DNA of 33,874 bases, taken from Bacillota bacterium. GTDB lineage: Bacteria; Bacillota; Clostridia; Oscillospirales; Ruminococcaceae. The notes beneath the pieces were generated by a model. The model saw only the letters and a program-made list of their open reading frames with translations. It was not told the origin of the DNA and did no database searches. Every line of letters begins with the position of its first letter. Position 1 is the first letter of the stretch. Shown in pieces: positions 17,005-25,864 of the stretch. Location of the stretch: the NCBI GenBank assembly GCA_023391005.1, contig JAEWBS010000093.1, positions 1 through 33,874 of the forward strand. Reading direction: 5' to 3'. Both the position numbers and the translations under genes were made by a program.

Positions 17005-17021
17005 ATATAACACTGTTATAT
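17005..17021. promoter_or_regulatory. Palindromic operator, probable TetR autorepression site
   Basis: ATATAACACTGTTATAT is a perfect 8-bp inverted repeat with one central base, immediately after the -10 hexamer and before the TetR ribosome site. Its position at the start site suggests repression by the adjacent regulator. Confidence 0.75.
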
Positions 17022-17043
17022 GCACTGCAAAGGGGATAACGCT

Positions 17044-17664
17044 ATGCCGGACGCATCCACCCAAAACCGTATCTTAGAGGCCGGCAAAATAGAGTTCCTG
17101 CAAAAGGGCTTTAAAAATGCGTCTCTGCGCAGCATTGCGCGCGAGGCCGGCGTGACCACCGGCGCAATCTACGGCTATTATGCCGACAAGGCCGCCCTGT
17201 TTGACGCGCTGGTTTCTGAACCGGCCAACCACCTGCGGGATTGGTATCTTGCGGTGCAGCGTGAATTTGACGCTTTCCCCGCTGAGTATAAGGAAAAGCA
17301 GATGCATCACTACACAAGCGATGCGTTGGAGGCCTTTATCCGCTATATATACCGTCATTTTGACGCTTTTAAGCTGGTAATTTGCTGCTCGGCCGGAACG
17401 GAATATGCGCACTACATCGACAGCCTGCTGGAAATTGAGGTGGCGCACACCCAACGGTTTATAAATGCCCTACGCGGTTTGGGATACAGCATCCCTGCCG
17501 TTGATGACGACATGAACCATATTCTTTCCGGCGCGTTTTATTACGCAATCTTTGAGACGGTAGCGCACGATATGCCCGAGGACCGGGCGTTGGCGTATAT
17601 CCGTACTTTGAACAAATTTTACAGTGCCGGATGGGACGCCATTTTAGGACTGGCGCAGCCCTAA
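17044..17664 (+). CDS. TetR/AcrR family transcriptional regulator
   Basis: The 206-residue protein has an N-terminal helix-turn-helix (SLRSIAREAGVTTGAIYGYYADKAALFDALV, about residues 29-59), typical of TetR. The C-terminal ligand domain is unclassified and has two adjacent Cys (VICCSAG). The ATG at 17044 is chosen because AGGGG precedes it by about nine bases, and an upstream ATG at 17020 falls inside the operator. A near-consensus promoter and a perfect palindrome imply autoregulation. The ABC transporter operon about 600 bases downstream on the same strand is a possible target, but its promoter carries a different palindrome. Confidence 0.9.
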   Translation: MPDASTQNRILEAGKIEFLQKGFKNASLRSIAREAGVTTGAIYGYYADKAALFDALVSEPANHLRDWYLAVQREFDAFPAEYKEKQMHHYTSDALEAFIRYIYRHFDAFKLVICCSAGTEYAHYIDSLLEIEVAHTQRFINALRGLGYSIPAVDDDMNHILSGAFYYAIFETVAHDMPEDRALAYIRTLNKFYSAGWDAILGLAQP

Positions 17665-17678
17665 AATTTTCGCCACTA

Positions 17679-17694
17679 GTTAGTAATTGCTAAC
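17679..17694. promoter_or_regulatory. GTTAG-N6-CTAAC palindrome, copy 1
   Basis: GTTAGTAATTGCTAAC lies 14 bases after the TetR stop. It differs at only two positions from the palindrome at the ABC operon promoter (18236-18251). AAGGAGG and an ATG follow at 17708-17724, as if it once controlled a gene. Confidence 0.5.
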
Positions 17695-18231
17695 CACCGT
17701 GTTTTACAAGGAGGTCATTTAATGTGCCAAATTCTTGTGTTGAATCACAAAAAGCTGATTCGGTGCGGCATCGGTCGGCGACGGATGCCAACAGGCGGCC
17801 CCTGAACCGATTGTGCCGGGATGTGGGCGCAACCTCATTGGTTGAAGTGAGGAGAAACGCGTACGTTATGACTACCGCACTTAAACGGCAAAAGTTGTTT
17901 AGCGCTGACGCGCAGGAACGACCCCCACCCCAACCCCCTGCCCCCAGAGGGGGCTTAAGAATACGGTTGTGGTAATTGTATGCCCCACGTGAAGAAATTA
18001 CCTTCCCACCATACGTCAGTGGGCGCGCATCCAAACTTGCTACGTGATTATGCGCGCCACCTGCATTGTTTGGCCTCTTGGGGCACGGCGGCGCTTCCAT
18101 CGCACCGCCGTGCGGGCAACGTATAGCTGTGTTATCGGTTTTTGAGCAATTGCACCCAAGTGTCCCGTGGGTTATACACCTTTCTATCAAAATAATCCGC
18201 AACCAAAGAAAATTTGAAAAGTATTTTATAG
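17695..18231. other. Gene-free region with an isolated ribosome site and C-rich hairpin
   Basis: AAGGAGG (17708-17714) and an ATG at 17722 open a reading frame of only 27 codons that stops at 17805. Its sequence resembles no family known to me, so it is either a tiny leader or the start of a lost gene. A C-rich tract (about 17919-17947) ends in CCCCC-AGA-GGGGG. Another hairpin, CACGGCGG/CCGCCGTG, lies near 18085-18112. The long minus-strand frame through 17690-18202 has Gly/Pro-rich low-complexity content and no ribosome site. I interpret the region as decayed DNA, possibly with an intergenic repeat. Confidence 0.4.
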
Positions 18232-18255
18232 TATAGTTAGTATTAGCTAACTATA
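18214..18255 (+). promoter_or_regulatory. ABC operon promoter overlapped by palindromic operator (copy 2)
   Basis: TTGAAA (18214-18219), an 18-base spacer and TAGTAT (18238-18243) form a candidate promoter. The palindrome has arms TATAGTTAG (18232-18240) and CTAACTATA (18247-18255) around TATTAG, covering the -10. A bound repressor would block transcription. The core resembles DtxR/IdeR-type iron boxes (TTAGG...CCTAA) in part only, so the regulator is not certain. Confidence 0.6.
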
Positions 18256-18277
18256 TAGCTTACTAGGAGGTATCATA

Positions 18278-20089
18278 TTGGAAAAAGCAAAAACTAAAAC
18301 CGGTATGGCAAGGCTGATGCAGCTTGCGGCGACCAAGAAACCTTTGATTATCGCCGCTGTCATTTTATCCGCCTTGGCGTCCATTGCCGGATTTATACCG
18401 TACATCGCTATTTATCTGGCTATTCGCGAGATTATTCTTGTCTGGCCCGATTTTGGCGGACAGAGCGGCGCAACCGTCATCGGATACGGCTGGCTGGCTT
18501 TTGGTGGTGTAGCGACAAATATCCTGTTATATTTTGGCGCGCTGTCCTGCTCCCATCTGGCGGCCTTCGGCACTCTGTACACGCTGAAGGTGAACTTCGC
18601 TTCTCATCTGGCCAAGGTCCCTTTGGGGCTGCACATGATGGTGGGCAGCGGCAAGCTGCGCAAAATTATGGACGAGAATATCGAGAAAATCGAAGAGTTT
18701 ATCGCCCATCAGCTACCCGACCTCGCGGCTTCGTTTGTCGCGCCTGTCGTCATGGTCGGCATTTTGCTCTATGTCGATTGGCGCATGGGGCTTGCGGCGC
18801 TGCTGGGCGTGGCGATTGCCTTCGCGCTCCAAATAGGCATGTATGGCAATGAGGGCGCTAGAAAGATGATGAACCAGTATCAGGCCTCGATGGAAGAAAT
18901 GAACAACGCCTCGGTGGAATATATCCGGGGTATTTCGGTGGTCAAGGCGTTTCGCCAGACCGTCTACTCCTTCCGCCGGCTGCGGGATACAATTCAATCC
19001 TATACATCTTTTGTGATTCCCTTTACACTCAGCTGGGAAACCCCCTATTCGGCCTGCATCACCCTTGTGAACAATATCTATTTATTTGTCGCCCCGGTGG
19101 GTATTCTCATCGGCAACAGAGCGACCGATACCGCTTGGATCAGCAGCTTTATCTTTTACCTGATTTTTGTGCCCTCCATCGCATCGGTGCTGATGAAGGT
19201 GATGTATGTCAATTCAAACAGTATGCGGATACTCGGCGGTGTTGAGGCGATGGACGCCATTCTGGCCCACCCCGAGCTGGCGCAGCCCGCTCAACCCAAA
19301 ACCGTTTCCTATCACGACGTGGTATTTCAGAACGTCCGCTTTTCGTATGACGGCGCCGATGGCAGCGAGGCGCTGCGGGATATCTCTTTTACCGCCAAGC
19401 AGGGGGCTGTGACAGCGGTGGTGGGGCCCTCGGGCGGGGGGAAAAGCACCATCGCCCATCTGATTCCCCGCTTTTTTGACGTCACCGGCGGCGCTATCAC
19501 CATAGGGGGCGTGGATGTGCGGGACATGCGCACCGCCCATCTCATGGATCAGGTCAGCTTTGTCTTTCAGGATGTATTTCTCTTTAAGCAAAGCGTCATG
19601 GACAATATCCGCATGGGCAGCCCCGAGGCGACCGACCAACAGGTCATCGCAGCGGCCAAAGCGGCTCAGTGCCACATGTTTATTGAGGCGCTGCCCAAGG
19701 GCTACCACACGGTTATCGGCACCCGGGGCGTACATCTTTCGGGCGGGGAGCGCCAGCGCATCGCCATTGCCCGCGCCATTGTTAAGGATGCGCCCATTGT
19801 GGTGCTTGACGAGGCCACCGCCTTTGCCGACCCGGAAAATGAGCATCTGATTCAAAAGGCGTTTGAGACGCTCATGAAAAACAAGACGGTCATCATCATT
19901 GCCCACCGGCTTTCTACCATACAGAGCGCCAACAATATCGTAGTGGTGGATGAGGGGAAAATCGTCGAGCAGGGAACGCATCAAGCCTTGCTCGCTATGG
20001 CGGGAAAATACAGTGCCATGTGGCACACCTATATGGAAACCGCAAGCTGGACCATGGCAAAAACGCAGGAGGTGACTAAGCATGCCTAA
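18278..20089 (+). CDS. ABC transporter half-molecule (TM domain fused to ATPase), subunit 1
   Basis: The protein has 603 aa. Six TM helices occupy roughly residues 1-320, and an ATPase domain follows with Walker A GPSGGGKST (about 384-392), signature LSGGERQRIAIARA (about 486) and Walker B VVLDEATAFADPENE (about 507). The D-loop is AFAD instead of the usual SALD/SSLD, a feature I associate with IrtB-type metallophore transporters. The start is TTG at 18278 with AGGAGG seven bases before. It overlaps the next gene by eight bases, so the two chains form a heterodimer. Substrate import (siderophore) or export (peptide, drug) cannot be decided from sequence. Confidence 0.9.
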   Translation: MEKAKTKTGMARLMQLAATKKPLIIAAVILSALASIAGFIPYIAIYLAIREIILVWPDFGGQSGATVIGYGWLAFGGVATNILLYFGALSCSHLAAFGTLYTLKVNFASHLAKVPLGLHMMVGSGKLRKIMDENIEKIEEFIAHQLPDLAASFVAPVVMVGILLYVDWRMGLAALLGVAIAFALQIGMYGNEGARKMMNQYQASMEEMNNASVEYIRGISVVKAFRQTVYSFRRLRDTIQSYTSFVIPFTLSWETPYSACITLVNNIYLFVAPVGILIGNRATDTAWISSFIFYLIFVPSIASVLMKVMYVNSNSMRILGGVEAMDAILAHPELAQPAQPKTVSYHDVVFQNVRFSYDGADGSEALRDISFTAKQGAVTAVVGPSGGGKSTIAHLIPRFFDVTGGAITIGGVDVRDMRTAHLMDQVSFVFQDVFLFKQSVMDNIRMGSPEATDQQVIAAAKAAQCHMFIEALPKGYHTVIGTRGVHLSGGERQRIAIARAIVKDAPIVVLDEATAFADPENEHLIQKAFETLMKNKTVIIIAHRLSTIQSANNIVVVDEGKIVEQGTHQALLAMAGKYSAMWHTYMETASWTMAKTQEVTKHA

Positions 20090-21830
20090 ATTGCAATCCT
20101 TTTTTATGCTCACCGACAAAGGCTATAAAGACCTGAAAGGCGCTATTGCCGCCTGCACGCTGACCAACTTTTCGATGATGATTCCCTTTGGCGTCACCCT
20201 TCAGATGGTGGCGGAGCTGCTCTCGCCCCTTACCGGCGGCGAAATCTCTTGGAAGCGTCTGTGGCTGCTGGTGGGTGTGGGCATTCTCGGCGCCTTTATC
20301 GTCTTTCTTTGCAGCAAAAATGACTATAAAAAGACCTATGTGGTTTCTTATATCGAAGGAGAAAACACCCGCATCGCCATGGCGGAGCATATCCGCAAGC
20401 TACCGATGAGCCTATTCAACGCCAAGGATTTATCCGAGCTGACCACCAACCTGATCGGCGATGTGGCCACCAGCGAGCATGTGCTCAGCCATATTGTCCC
20501 CCAGATGATTTCCAACTTTATCTCCATTTCAGTCATTACGATTCTGCTCGCCTTTTTTGACTGGCGGATGGCGCTGGCAATGTTCCTCAGCGTGCCGATT
20601 TCGTTCGCCGTCATCGTGTTCAGCCGCAAAATCTATGGCAGGCTGCACAAAAAACATATGACTTCCAAACTGGCGGCGGCGGAGCAGGCGCAGGAATATA
20701 TTGAGGGCATCAAGGTTATCCATGCCTGCAATCTGGATGGCGAGAAGTTTTCCGCATTAGAAAACGCCCTACGCACCATGACCAAAATGTCGATTCAAAT
20801 GGAGTTTGGCACCGGCGTTTTTGTGACCGGCGCGCAAGCTATTTTGCAGTCGGGCATTGGCTTTACGGTACTTTTAGGCACGACGCTGCTGGCGCGGGAG
20901 CAGATTGCATTGATCCCCATGCTGATGTTTCTGCTGATGGTGGCGCGGATTTATGGGCCTTTCCTCACCGAGCTCACCCTGCTGCCCGAGATGTTCTATC
21001 ACCAGATTGCGGTGAATCGGATGCGCACACTGATGGGCATCCAGCCCATGGAGGGAGACAGCCAGAAAGAAATCCCCACCCACGACATCGTGTTTGAGCA
21101 GGTGGACTTTCGCTACAACAAAGACGGCGAAGAGACGATTCACAATTTAAGCTGCATCATACCGGCAGGCGGTATCACGGCGCTCGTAGGCCCCAGCGGC
21201 AGCGGAAAAAGCACCGTTTCTCGCCTGATTGCCCGGTTTTGGGATGTTGACAAGGGCAAGGTGACGATCGGCGGTATCGACGTAAAAACCCTTGACCCCG
21301 AGTATTTGATGAGCCACATGTCCTTTGTGTTTCAGGACGTGGTGCTGTTTAACGACACGGTTTACAACAACATCCGTATCGGCAACAGGGATGCTTCCGC
21401 GGAGCAGGTGTTGGCTGCCGCCAAAGCGGCCTGCTGCGACGAATTCATTGCCCGGCTGCCGCAGGGTTATCAGACGGTGCTGGGAGAAAACGGCGCGACC
21501 CTTTCGGGCGGCGAGCGCCAGCGCCTCTCCATCGCCCGGGCGCTCTTAAAGGACGCGCCCATCGTGCTGCTCGACGAGGCAACCGCCTCTCTTGACCCAG
21601 AGAGCGAGGCGTCGGTTCAAAAGGCCATTGCGGTGCTGATCCAAGGGAAAACCGTGGTGGTCATCGCCCACCGCCTGCGCACCATTGCTCAAGCCGACCA
21701 GATTCTGGTGATGGACCGAGGCCGTCTGGTGGAGCGGGGTACCCATCGCGAGTTAATAGAAAAAAACGGTCTATACCACAGGCTCTACCATGTTCAGCAG
21801 GAAAGCCTAGGCTGGTCGGTAGGCGTGTAG
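20082..21830 (+). CDS. ABC transporter half-molecule, subunit 2
   Basis: This 582-residue partner has an N-terminal six-helix TM domain and a C-terminal ATPase with Walker A GPSGSGKST (about 369-377), signature LSGGERQRLSIARA (about 472) and Walker B IVLLDEATASLDPESE (about 494). Its D-loop is the canonical SLD, unlike subunit 1. The ATG at 20082 follows AGGAGGTG and overlaps the upstream gene. The pair with a regulated promoter fits a YbtPQ/IrtAB-like or multidrug-type heterodimer. The operon ends near 21830; the only terminator seen beyond is the shared palindrome at 22038-22077. Confidence 0.9.
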   Translation: MPKLQSFFMLTDKGYKDLKGAIAACTLTNFSMMIPFGVTLQMVAELLSPLTGGEISWKRLWLLVGVGILGAFIVFLCSKNDYKKTYVVSYIEGENTRIAMAEHIRKLPMSLFNAKDLSELTTNLIGDVATSEHVLSHIVPQMISNFISISVITILLAFFDWRMALAMFLSVPISFAVIVFSRKIYGRLHKKHMTSKLAAAEQAQEYIEGIKVIHACNLDGEKFSALENALRTMTKMSIQMEFGTGVFVTGAQAILQSGIGFTVLLGTTLLAREQIALIPMLMFLLMVARIYGPFLTELTLLPEMFYHQIAVNRMRTLMGIQPMEGDSQKEIPTHDIVFEQVDFRYNKDGEETIHNLSCIIPAGGITALVGPSGSGKSTVSRLIARFWDVDKGKVTIGGIDVKTLDPEYLMSHMSFVFQDVVLFNDTVYNNIRIGNRDASAEQVLAAAKAACCDEFIARLPQGYQTVLGENGATLSGGERQRLSIARALLKDAPIVLLDEATASLDPESEASVQKAIAVLIQGKTVVVIAHRLRTIAQADQILVMDRGRLVERGTHRELIEKNGLYHRLYHVQQESLGWSVGV

Positions 21831-22037
21831 TCTTATTTTTGGAAAATAGGCTTTGAGCATTGTCCCTTGCGCGATACCGTATGCCGTGTTCCACATTTGG
21901 GCGGGGCCGCTTCCCCTTGGATGGCGAATCAAATAAAGACCCCTATGATGGCAGCCTCTCTCACTCTTATAACTGATGGCACGGTACCGGATGCGTTCGG
22001 GCTTGACCGATTCGGCCTATCGGTACCGATGATAATA

Positions 22038-22077
22038 AAAGGCGCGCAGGCTTTAATATTAAAGCCTGCGCGCCTTT
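22038..22077. terminator. 40-bp perfect palindrome, bidirectional terminator
   Basis: Arms of 20 bp (22038-22057 and 22058-22077) are perfectly complementary with a central AATATT. On the minus strand the hairpin is followed by TTTTATTATC. It closes the pst-pho operon and the ABC operon, which converge here. The rest of 21831-22037 shows no gene. Confidence 0.85.
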
Positions 22078-22095
22078 GGGTTAGTAAAAGCCGTT

Positions 22096-23766
22096 TTACG
22101 GTGCCGGGAAACGTACGGTAACGGTTGTGCCCACATTTTCTTTGCTTTGCAGCGCAATCTTCGCACCGTGCCGCGCGGCGGCATGCTTGACGATCGAAAG
22201 CCCCAGCCCGGTGCCGCCCGTCTCCTTCGAGTGGCTCTTATCCACGCGATAAAAACGCTCGAACACCCGGCTTTGGTGTGCTTCCGGAATGCCGCAGCCG
22301 GTGTCGGATACGGTGAGCAGCACGCTGCCGTCTATTTCCCGCGCAATAGTGACGGTGGCACTGCCGCCCTTGCGGTTGTATTTAATCGCGTTGTCGCACA
22401 GATTATAGACCATTTCGGCAATGAGCCTGCGCACGCCCGCAATCTCGGCAGGCTGTCCCGTGACGCTTAAGGTAACGCCCGCGTCATCGGCAGCCTGCTG
22501 CAACCGGTCGGCCGCCTCGCGCGCGACCGACAGCAGCTCGACCGGGCCGGTCGGCATCGCCTCCCCCTCGTCGAGGTGCGAGAGCGCAATAATATCCTCG
22601 ACCAGTGCAATCAGGCGCTGCGCCTCGCGGTAGATACGCTCGGTAAACCGCGGAAAATCCGCCGGTTTGGCAAGGCCGCTTTTCATAAGCTCGGCATAGC
22701 CCAAAATTGACTGAAGCGGCGTTTTAAGCTCGTGCGAGACGTTGGCCGAAAACTCACGCCGAAGCTGCTCGGCGGCCAGCTGCTCGGTCACATCCAGCAT
22801 CAGCATCAGGCTGCCGCCGGTCGCGACGGGGTTTGCGAGCAGACGGTAGCTGCGCCCCCCTTTCGCCAAAATAAACTCCGCATTCTTTTTCTGCGCAAGC
22901 TGCTCAAGGGCGGTGCGCATTTCCTCACCGCGCTCAAAATTCAGCAGATATTGGCCGATGCAGCGCTCATGCGGAATGCCCAGCAGCCGCGCCGCGCTCG
23001 GGTTGATCGACAGAATGCTGCCGTCGTTTGAAAGCAGCACCAGCCCCTCGCGCATGTTCTGAATAATTGCCGAGAATTCACTTTGCATCTTTTGCAGGTC
23101 GGCCATCTGGCTTTTAATCTGCGCGTTCTGGCTGTCGATACGCGACAGCAACGGATAAAGCTCTTCATAACTGTCGCAAGCCATCGGGTCGGACAGATTC
23201 AGCCGGTTGACCGGCTCGACAATGCCCCTTGTAATGCGGCGCGACAGCGGTACCGACAACAGCAACAGCGCACAGATGGCCGCCGCCAGTGTACCCAGCG
23301 TCGAGAACAGCGTGCCGTGCAGGTTGCGGGTGCTATAGGCCACGCGCAGCACGGTTCCGTCGGCCATGCGGCGCGCAAAGTAGTAACTGGTCATGCCGTT
23401 TAGCGTCGCCGAGTGCCGGGTGTCTTCTCCTAGGCCGTTTTGCAGCGCCAATCGCACCTCGGGGCGGTCGGCGTGGTTCTCCATCGTCTCAGATTGGCTG
23501 GCGCTGTCAAACAGCACCGCGCCGTCGGGTGCAATCCAGGTTACCCGCCCCGGCGTGATGGTTGCAAGGTGGATAAGCTCCTCTTCTGAAACAGCCCTGC
23601 CCGACACACCTGACATATAAGAAGCGATATATTCAGCCTCGGCCCGGATGCTCACCTTCATCTCGGCGAGATGCCGGTCATAAAGCAGCGCCGAAACCAA
23701 GCCCGCCGTCAGCACCGTAGCGAGAATGACCATGGCGCACAGAGCTGAGAAAATACGTTTTGTCAT
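22096..23766 (-). CDS. phoR: Phosphate-regulon sensor histidine kinase PhoR
   Basis: The protein is 556 aa. TM1 is at about 6-29, an extracytoplasmic segment spans about 30-150, and TM2 is about 153-175 followed by a HAMP-like stretch and a PAS domain (about 230-330, FSAIIQNMREGLVLLSNDG). The phospho-acceptor His is H345 in SANVSHELKTPLQSILG. The C-terminal ATPase has the N-box MVYNLCDNAIKYN, the G1 box DTGCGIPEA and the G2 box GTGLGLSIVKHAA. The domain order and the operon (pst-phoU-phoP) identify it as the phosphate-responsive kinase. Its start overlaps the regulator's stop by four bases (ATGA). Confidence 0.93.
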   Translation of the reverse strand: MTKRIFSALCAMVILATVLTAGLVSALLYDRHLAEMKVSIRAEAEYIASYMSGVSGRAVSEEELIHLATITPGRVTWIAPDGAVLFDSASQSETMENHADRPEVRLALQNGLGEDTRHSATLNGMTSYYFARRMADGTVLRVAYSTRNLHGTLFSTLGTLAAAICALLLLSVPLSRRITRGIVEPVNRLNLSDPMACDSYEELYPLLSRIDSQNAQIKSQMADLQKMQSEFSAIIQNMREGLVLLSNDGSILSINPSAARLLGIPHERCIGQYLLNFERGEEMRTALEQLAQKKNAEFILAKGGRSYRLLANPVATGGSLMLMLDVTEQLAAEQLRREFSANVSHELKTPLQSILGYAELMKSGLAKPADFPRFTERIYREAQRLIALVEDIIALSHLDEGEAMPTGPVELLSVAREAADRLQQAADDAGVTLSVTGQPAEIAGVRRLIAEMVYNLCDNAIKYNRKGGSATVTIAREIDGSVLLTVSDTGCGIPEAHQSRVFERFYRVDKSHSKETGGTGLGLSIVKHAAARHGAKIALQSKENVGTTVTVRFPAP

Positions 23767-24437
23767 AATCCCTCCCCCAGCCGGTAGCCGACGCCGCGCA
23801 CCGTCTCGATGATATTGGCGGCGCTACCCAGCTTCTGGCGCAGTGTACGCACGTGCACATCCACGGTGCGGGTTTCGCCGTCAAAGTCGTAACCCCATAG
23901 CGTCTCGATCAGCATATCCCGCGTGAACACGCGGCCGGGGCTGCCCATCAAAAGCCGCAGCAGCTCAAATTCCTTGAGTGTCAGCGCCACCTCCTGCCCG
24001 TCCACCGTGACAAGATGGCGGTCGAGCTGCATGCAAACCGCACCCGCCGTCAGGCTTTGGTTATCCCCCTCAGGCGCGCAGCGCCGCAGCACCGCCTTGA
24101 CGCGCGAGAGCAGCTCCATCATACCAAACGGCTTGGCAATATAATCGTCCGCGCCCGAATCAAGCCCGAGCACCTTGTCGTATTCAGCCCCCTTGGCGGT
24201 GGCCAGAATAACCGGCACGCGCCGCAGCCGTGCCGAAGCGCGTATCCGGCGCAGAATGCTCACCCCGTCCTCGCCCGGCAGCATGACGTCGAGCAGAATC
24301 AGCGTGGGGGTCTCTTTTCGCAGCGCTTCGTCAAGCCGGTTGCCGTCAGAAAAACCCATAGCCTCAAACCCGCCCGAGCGCAGCGTATAGACCACAAGCT
24401 CGCGGATGCTGTCGTCGTCCTCAACGCAGTAAATCAT
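23763..24437 (-). CDS. phoP: Phosphate-regulon response regulator (PhoP/PhoB)
   Basis: This OmpR-family regulator of 224 aa has a receiver domain with the acidic pocket E6-D7-D8 and phospho-acceptor D50 in LILLDVMLP. The switch Thr (ATAKG) and Lys (AKPFG) are present. The C-terminal winged helix contains TLKEFELLRLLMGSPGRVFTRDMLIETLWGYD and the recognition helix TRTVDVHVRTLRQKLG. AAGGAGG precedes the ATG by seven bases. The 4-base overlaps with phoU and phoR indicate one polycistronic message. It probably binds its own pst promoter and other phosphate genes. Confidence 0.93.
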   Translation of the reverse strand: MIYCVEDDDSIRELVVYTLRSGGFEAMGFSDGNRLDEALRKETPTLILLDVMLPGEDGVSILRRIRASARLRRVPVILATAKGAEYDKVLGLDSGADDYIAKPFGMMELLSRVKAVLRRCAPEGDNQSLTAGAVCMQLDRHLVTVDGQEVALTLKEFELLRLLMGSPGRVFTRDMLIETLWGYDFDGETRTVDVHVRTLRQKLGSAANIIETVRGVGYRLGEGL

Positions 24438-25108
24438 TGGGGCGCCTCCTTATCCTTCGGATGCGCACCGGTGATCGAGAAAACGACCCATTCGGCAATG
24501 TTGGTGGCGTGGTCGCCAATGCGCTCAAGGTATTTGACGATCATCAGCAGATCAAGCGCCCACTCGCCCTGCGCGTGCTGCTGCGTGATCAGCGTGATCA
24601 AGGCGTTTTTAATGCGGATAAAATAATCGTCCACGACGTCATCGGCGGCGATGACCGCCTGCGCCAGCGCGATATCCTTCTGTACAAACGCCTCTATGCT
24701 GTCGGTCACCATCTTGATCGCGGCGCGCGCCATCGGCGAGACCGGCAGCGCGTCGTCCTCGTCCATAACGCTGATGCCACTGGTGCGCACAATCTCGGCA
24801 ATATCCGATGCCTGATCGCCGATGCGTTCCATATCGGTGATCATTTTAAGCGCCGAGGAAATCTGGCGCAGGTCCTTTGCGACCGGCTGCTGATGCAGCA
24901 GCAGCTTGAGGCAAAGCGCCTCGATCTCGCGCTCCTTCTGGTCGATGCGGGTGTCGGTTTCGATCGCTTTAAGCGCCAGCGCCTGACCGTCCCGGCTTTC
25001 AAAAAGCGCCTTTGCCGCGCTGGCAATCGCATTTTCACACAGCGCGCCCATGTGGGTCAGCTCACGGTTTAATAGCTCCAGTTGGTCATCAAAGCGGCTT
25101 CTCATCAT
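24434..25108 (-). CDS. phoU: Phosphate signalling protein PhoU
   Basis: PhoU is a cytosolic helical-bundle protein that links the Pst transporter to PhoR and represses signalling when phosphate is plentiful. The 224 residues hold two three-helix repeats with E/D-x3-D metal motifs (DMERIGDQASDIAE, and KYLERIGDHATNIAE in the second repeat). The N-terminus starts MMRSRFDDQLELLNREL, as in the family. The start overlaps pstB by four bases and the end overlaps phoP by four bases. Confidence 0.95.
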   Translation of the reverse strand: MMRSRFDDQLELLNRELTHMGALCENAIASAAKALFESRDGQALALKAIETDTRIDQKEREIEALCLKLLLHQQPVAKDLRQISSALKMITDMERIGDQASDIAEIVRTSGISVMDEDDALPVSPMARAAIKMVTDSIEAFVQKDIALAQAVIAADDVVDDYFIRIKNALITLITQQHAQGEWALDLLMIVKYLERIGDHATNIAEWVVFSITGAHPKDKEAPQ

Positions 25109-25857
25109 CCAAACCTCCCTGTGATGTAGTCCTCGGTGCGGTTATCCTTCGGTCTAGAAAATATGTTGTCGGTGGTGTCGAATTCCACAACCTCACCCAG
25201 CAGGAAGAAGGCCGTTTTATCGGATATTCTGACCGCCTGCTGCATGTTGTGGGTGACGATGACAATAGTATAGTTCTTTTTAAGCTCGGCGGCAAGCTCC
25301 TCTATTTTAAGTGTCGAAATCGGGTCGAGCGCCGAGGTCGGTTCATCCATCAGCAGCACCTCGGGGTTCACCGCGAGCGCGCGCGCGATGCACAAGCGCT
25401 GCTGCTGCCCGCCTGAGAGCCCCAGAGCGCTTTTTTTGAGGCGGTCTTTAAGTTCGTCCCAGATGGCGGCATCCCGCAGCGATTTCTCAACAATTTCATC
25501 AAGCTTATAGCGGTTTTTAACACCATGGGTTCTCGGCCCGAACGCGATGTTGTCGTAGACGCTCATTGGAAAGGGGTTCGGCTTTTGGAACACCATGCCC
25601 ACCCGCTTCCTCAGAAGATTGACATCCATGCCATTGTAGATATCCTCACCGTCGAGCAGCACCTTGCCGTCGATGCGGCAGCCCTCGACAAGGTCGTTCA
25701 TGCGGTTGAGCGTCTTTAAGAGCGTCGATTTTCCGCAGCCCGAGGGGCCGATAAACGCGGTGATCTCATTGGGGGCGATACCCAGCGAGACGCTTTTGAG
25801 CGCCTTAAAATCGCCGTAATAAAGGTCGAGTGCTTCTACCGTAAATTTATTTTCCAT
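25105..25857 (-). CDS. pstB: Phosphate ABC transporter ATP-binding protein PstB
   Basis: The 250-residue ATPase energises phosphate import through PstC/PstA. Walker A GPSGCGKST is at residues 37-45, signature LSGGQQQRLCIARA at 147-160, and Walker B VLLMDEPTSALDP at 167-179. The Q-loop is VFQKPNPFP. The C-terminal FGRPKDNRTEDYITGRFG is the typical PstB end with a variant start (FSRP). The protein starts seven bases after the pstA stop. Full length with no anomalies. Confidence 0.97.
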   Translation of the reverse strand: MENKFTVEALDLYYGDFKALKSVSLGIAPNEITAFIGPSGCGKSTLLKTLNRMNDLVEGCRIDGKVLLDGEDIYNGMDVNLLRKRVGMVFQKPNPFPMSVYDNIAFGPRTHGVKNRYKLDEIVEKSLRDAAIWDELKDRLKKSALGLSGGQQQRLCIARALAVNPEVLLMDEPTSALDPISTLKIEELAAELKKNYTIVIVTHNMQQAVRISDKTAFFLLGEVVEFDTTDNIFSRPKDNRTEDYITGRFG

Positions 25858-25864
25858 TTTACAT

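Noticed and set aside
17919..17955. C-rich tract as a CRISPR or tandem repeat
   Set aside because: There are no spaced direct repeats; only a short C5/G5 hairpin is visible.
17690..18202. 170-codon minus-strand frame
   Set aside because: Gly/Pro-rich low-complexity translation, no ribosome site, and it spans the palindrome and C-rich hairpin; more likely decayed intergenic DNA.
24015..24626. 203-codon plus-strand frame (and 24437-25072)
   Set aside because: These are antisense shadows of phoP and phoU, which have clear domain motifs and overlapping start/stop codons.
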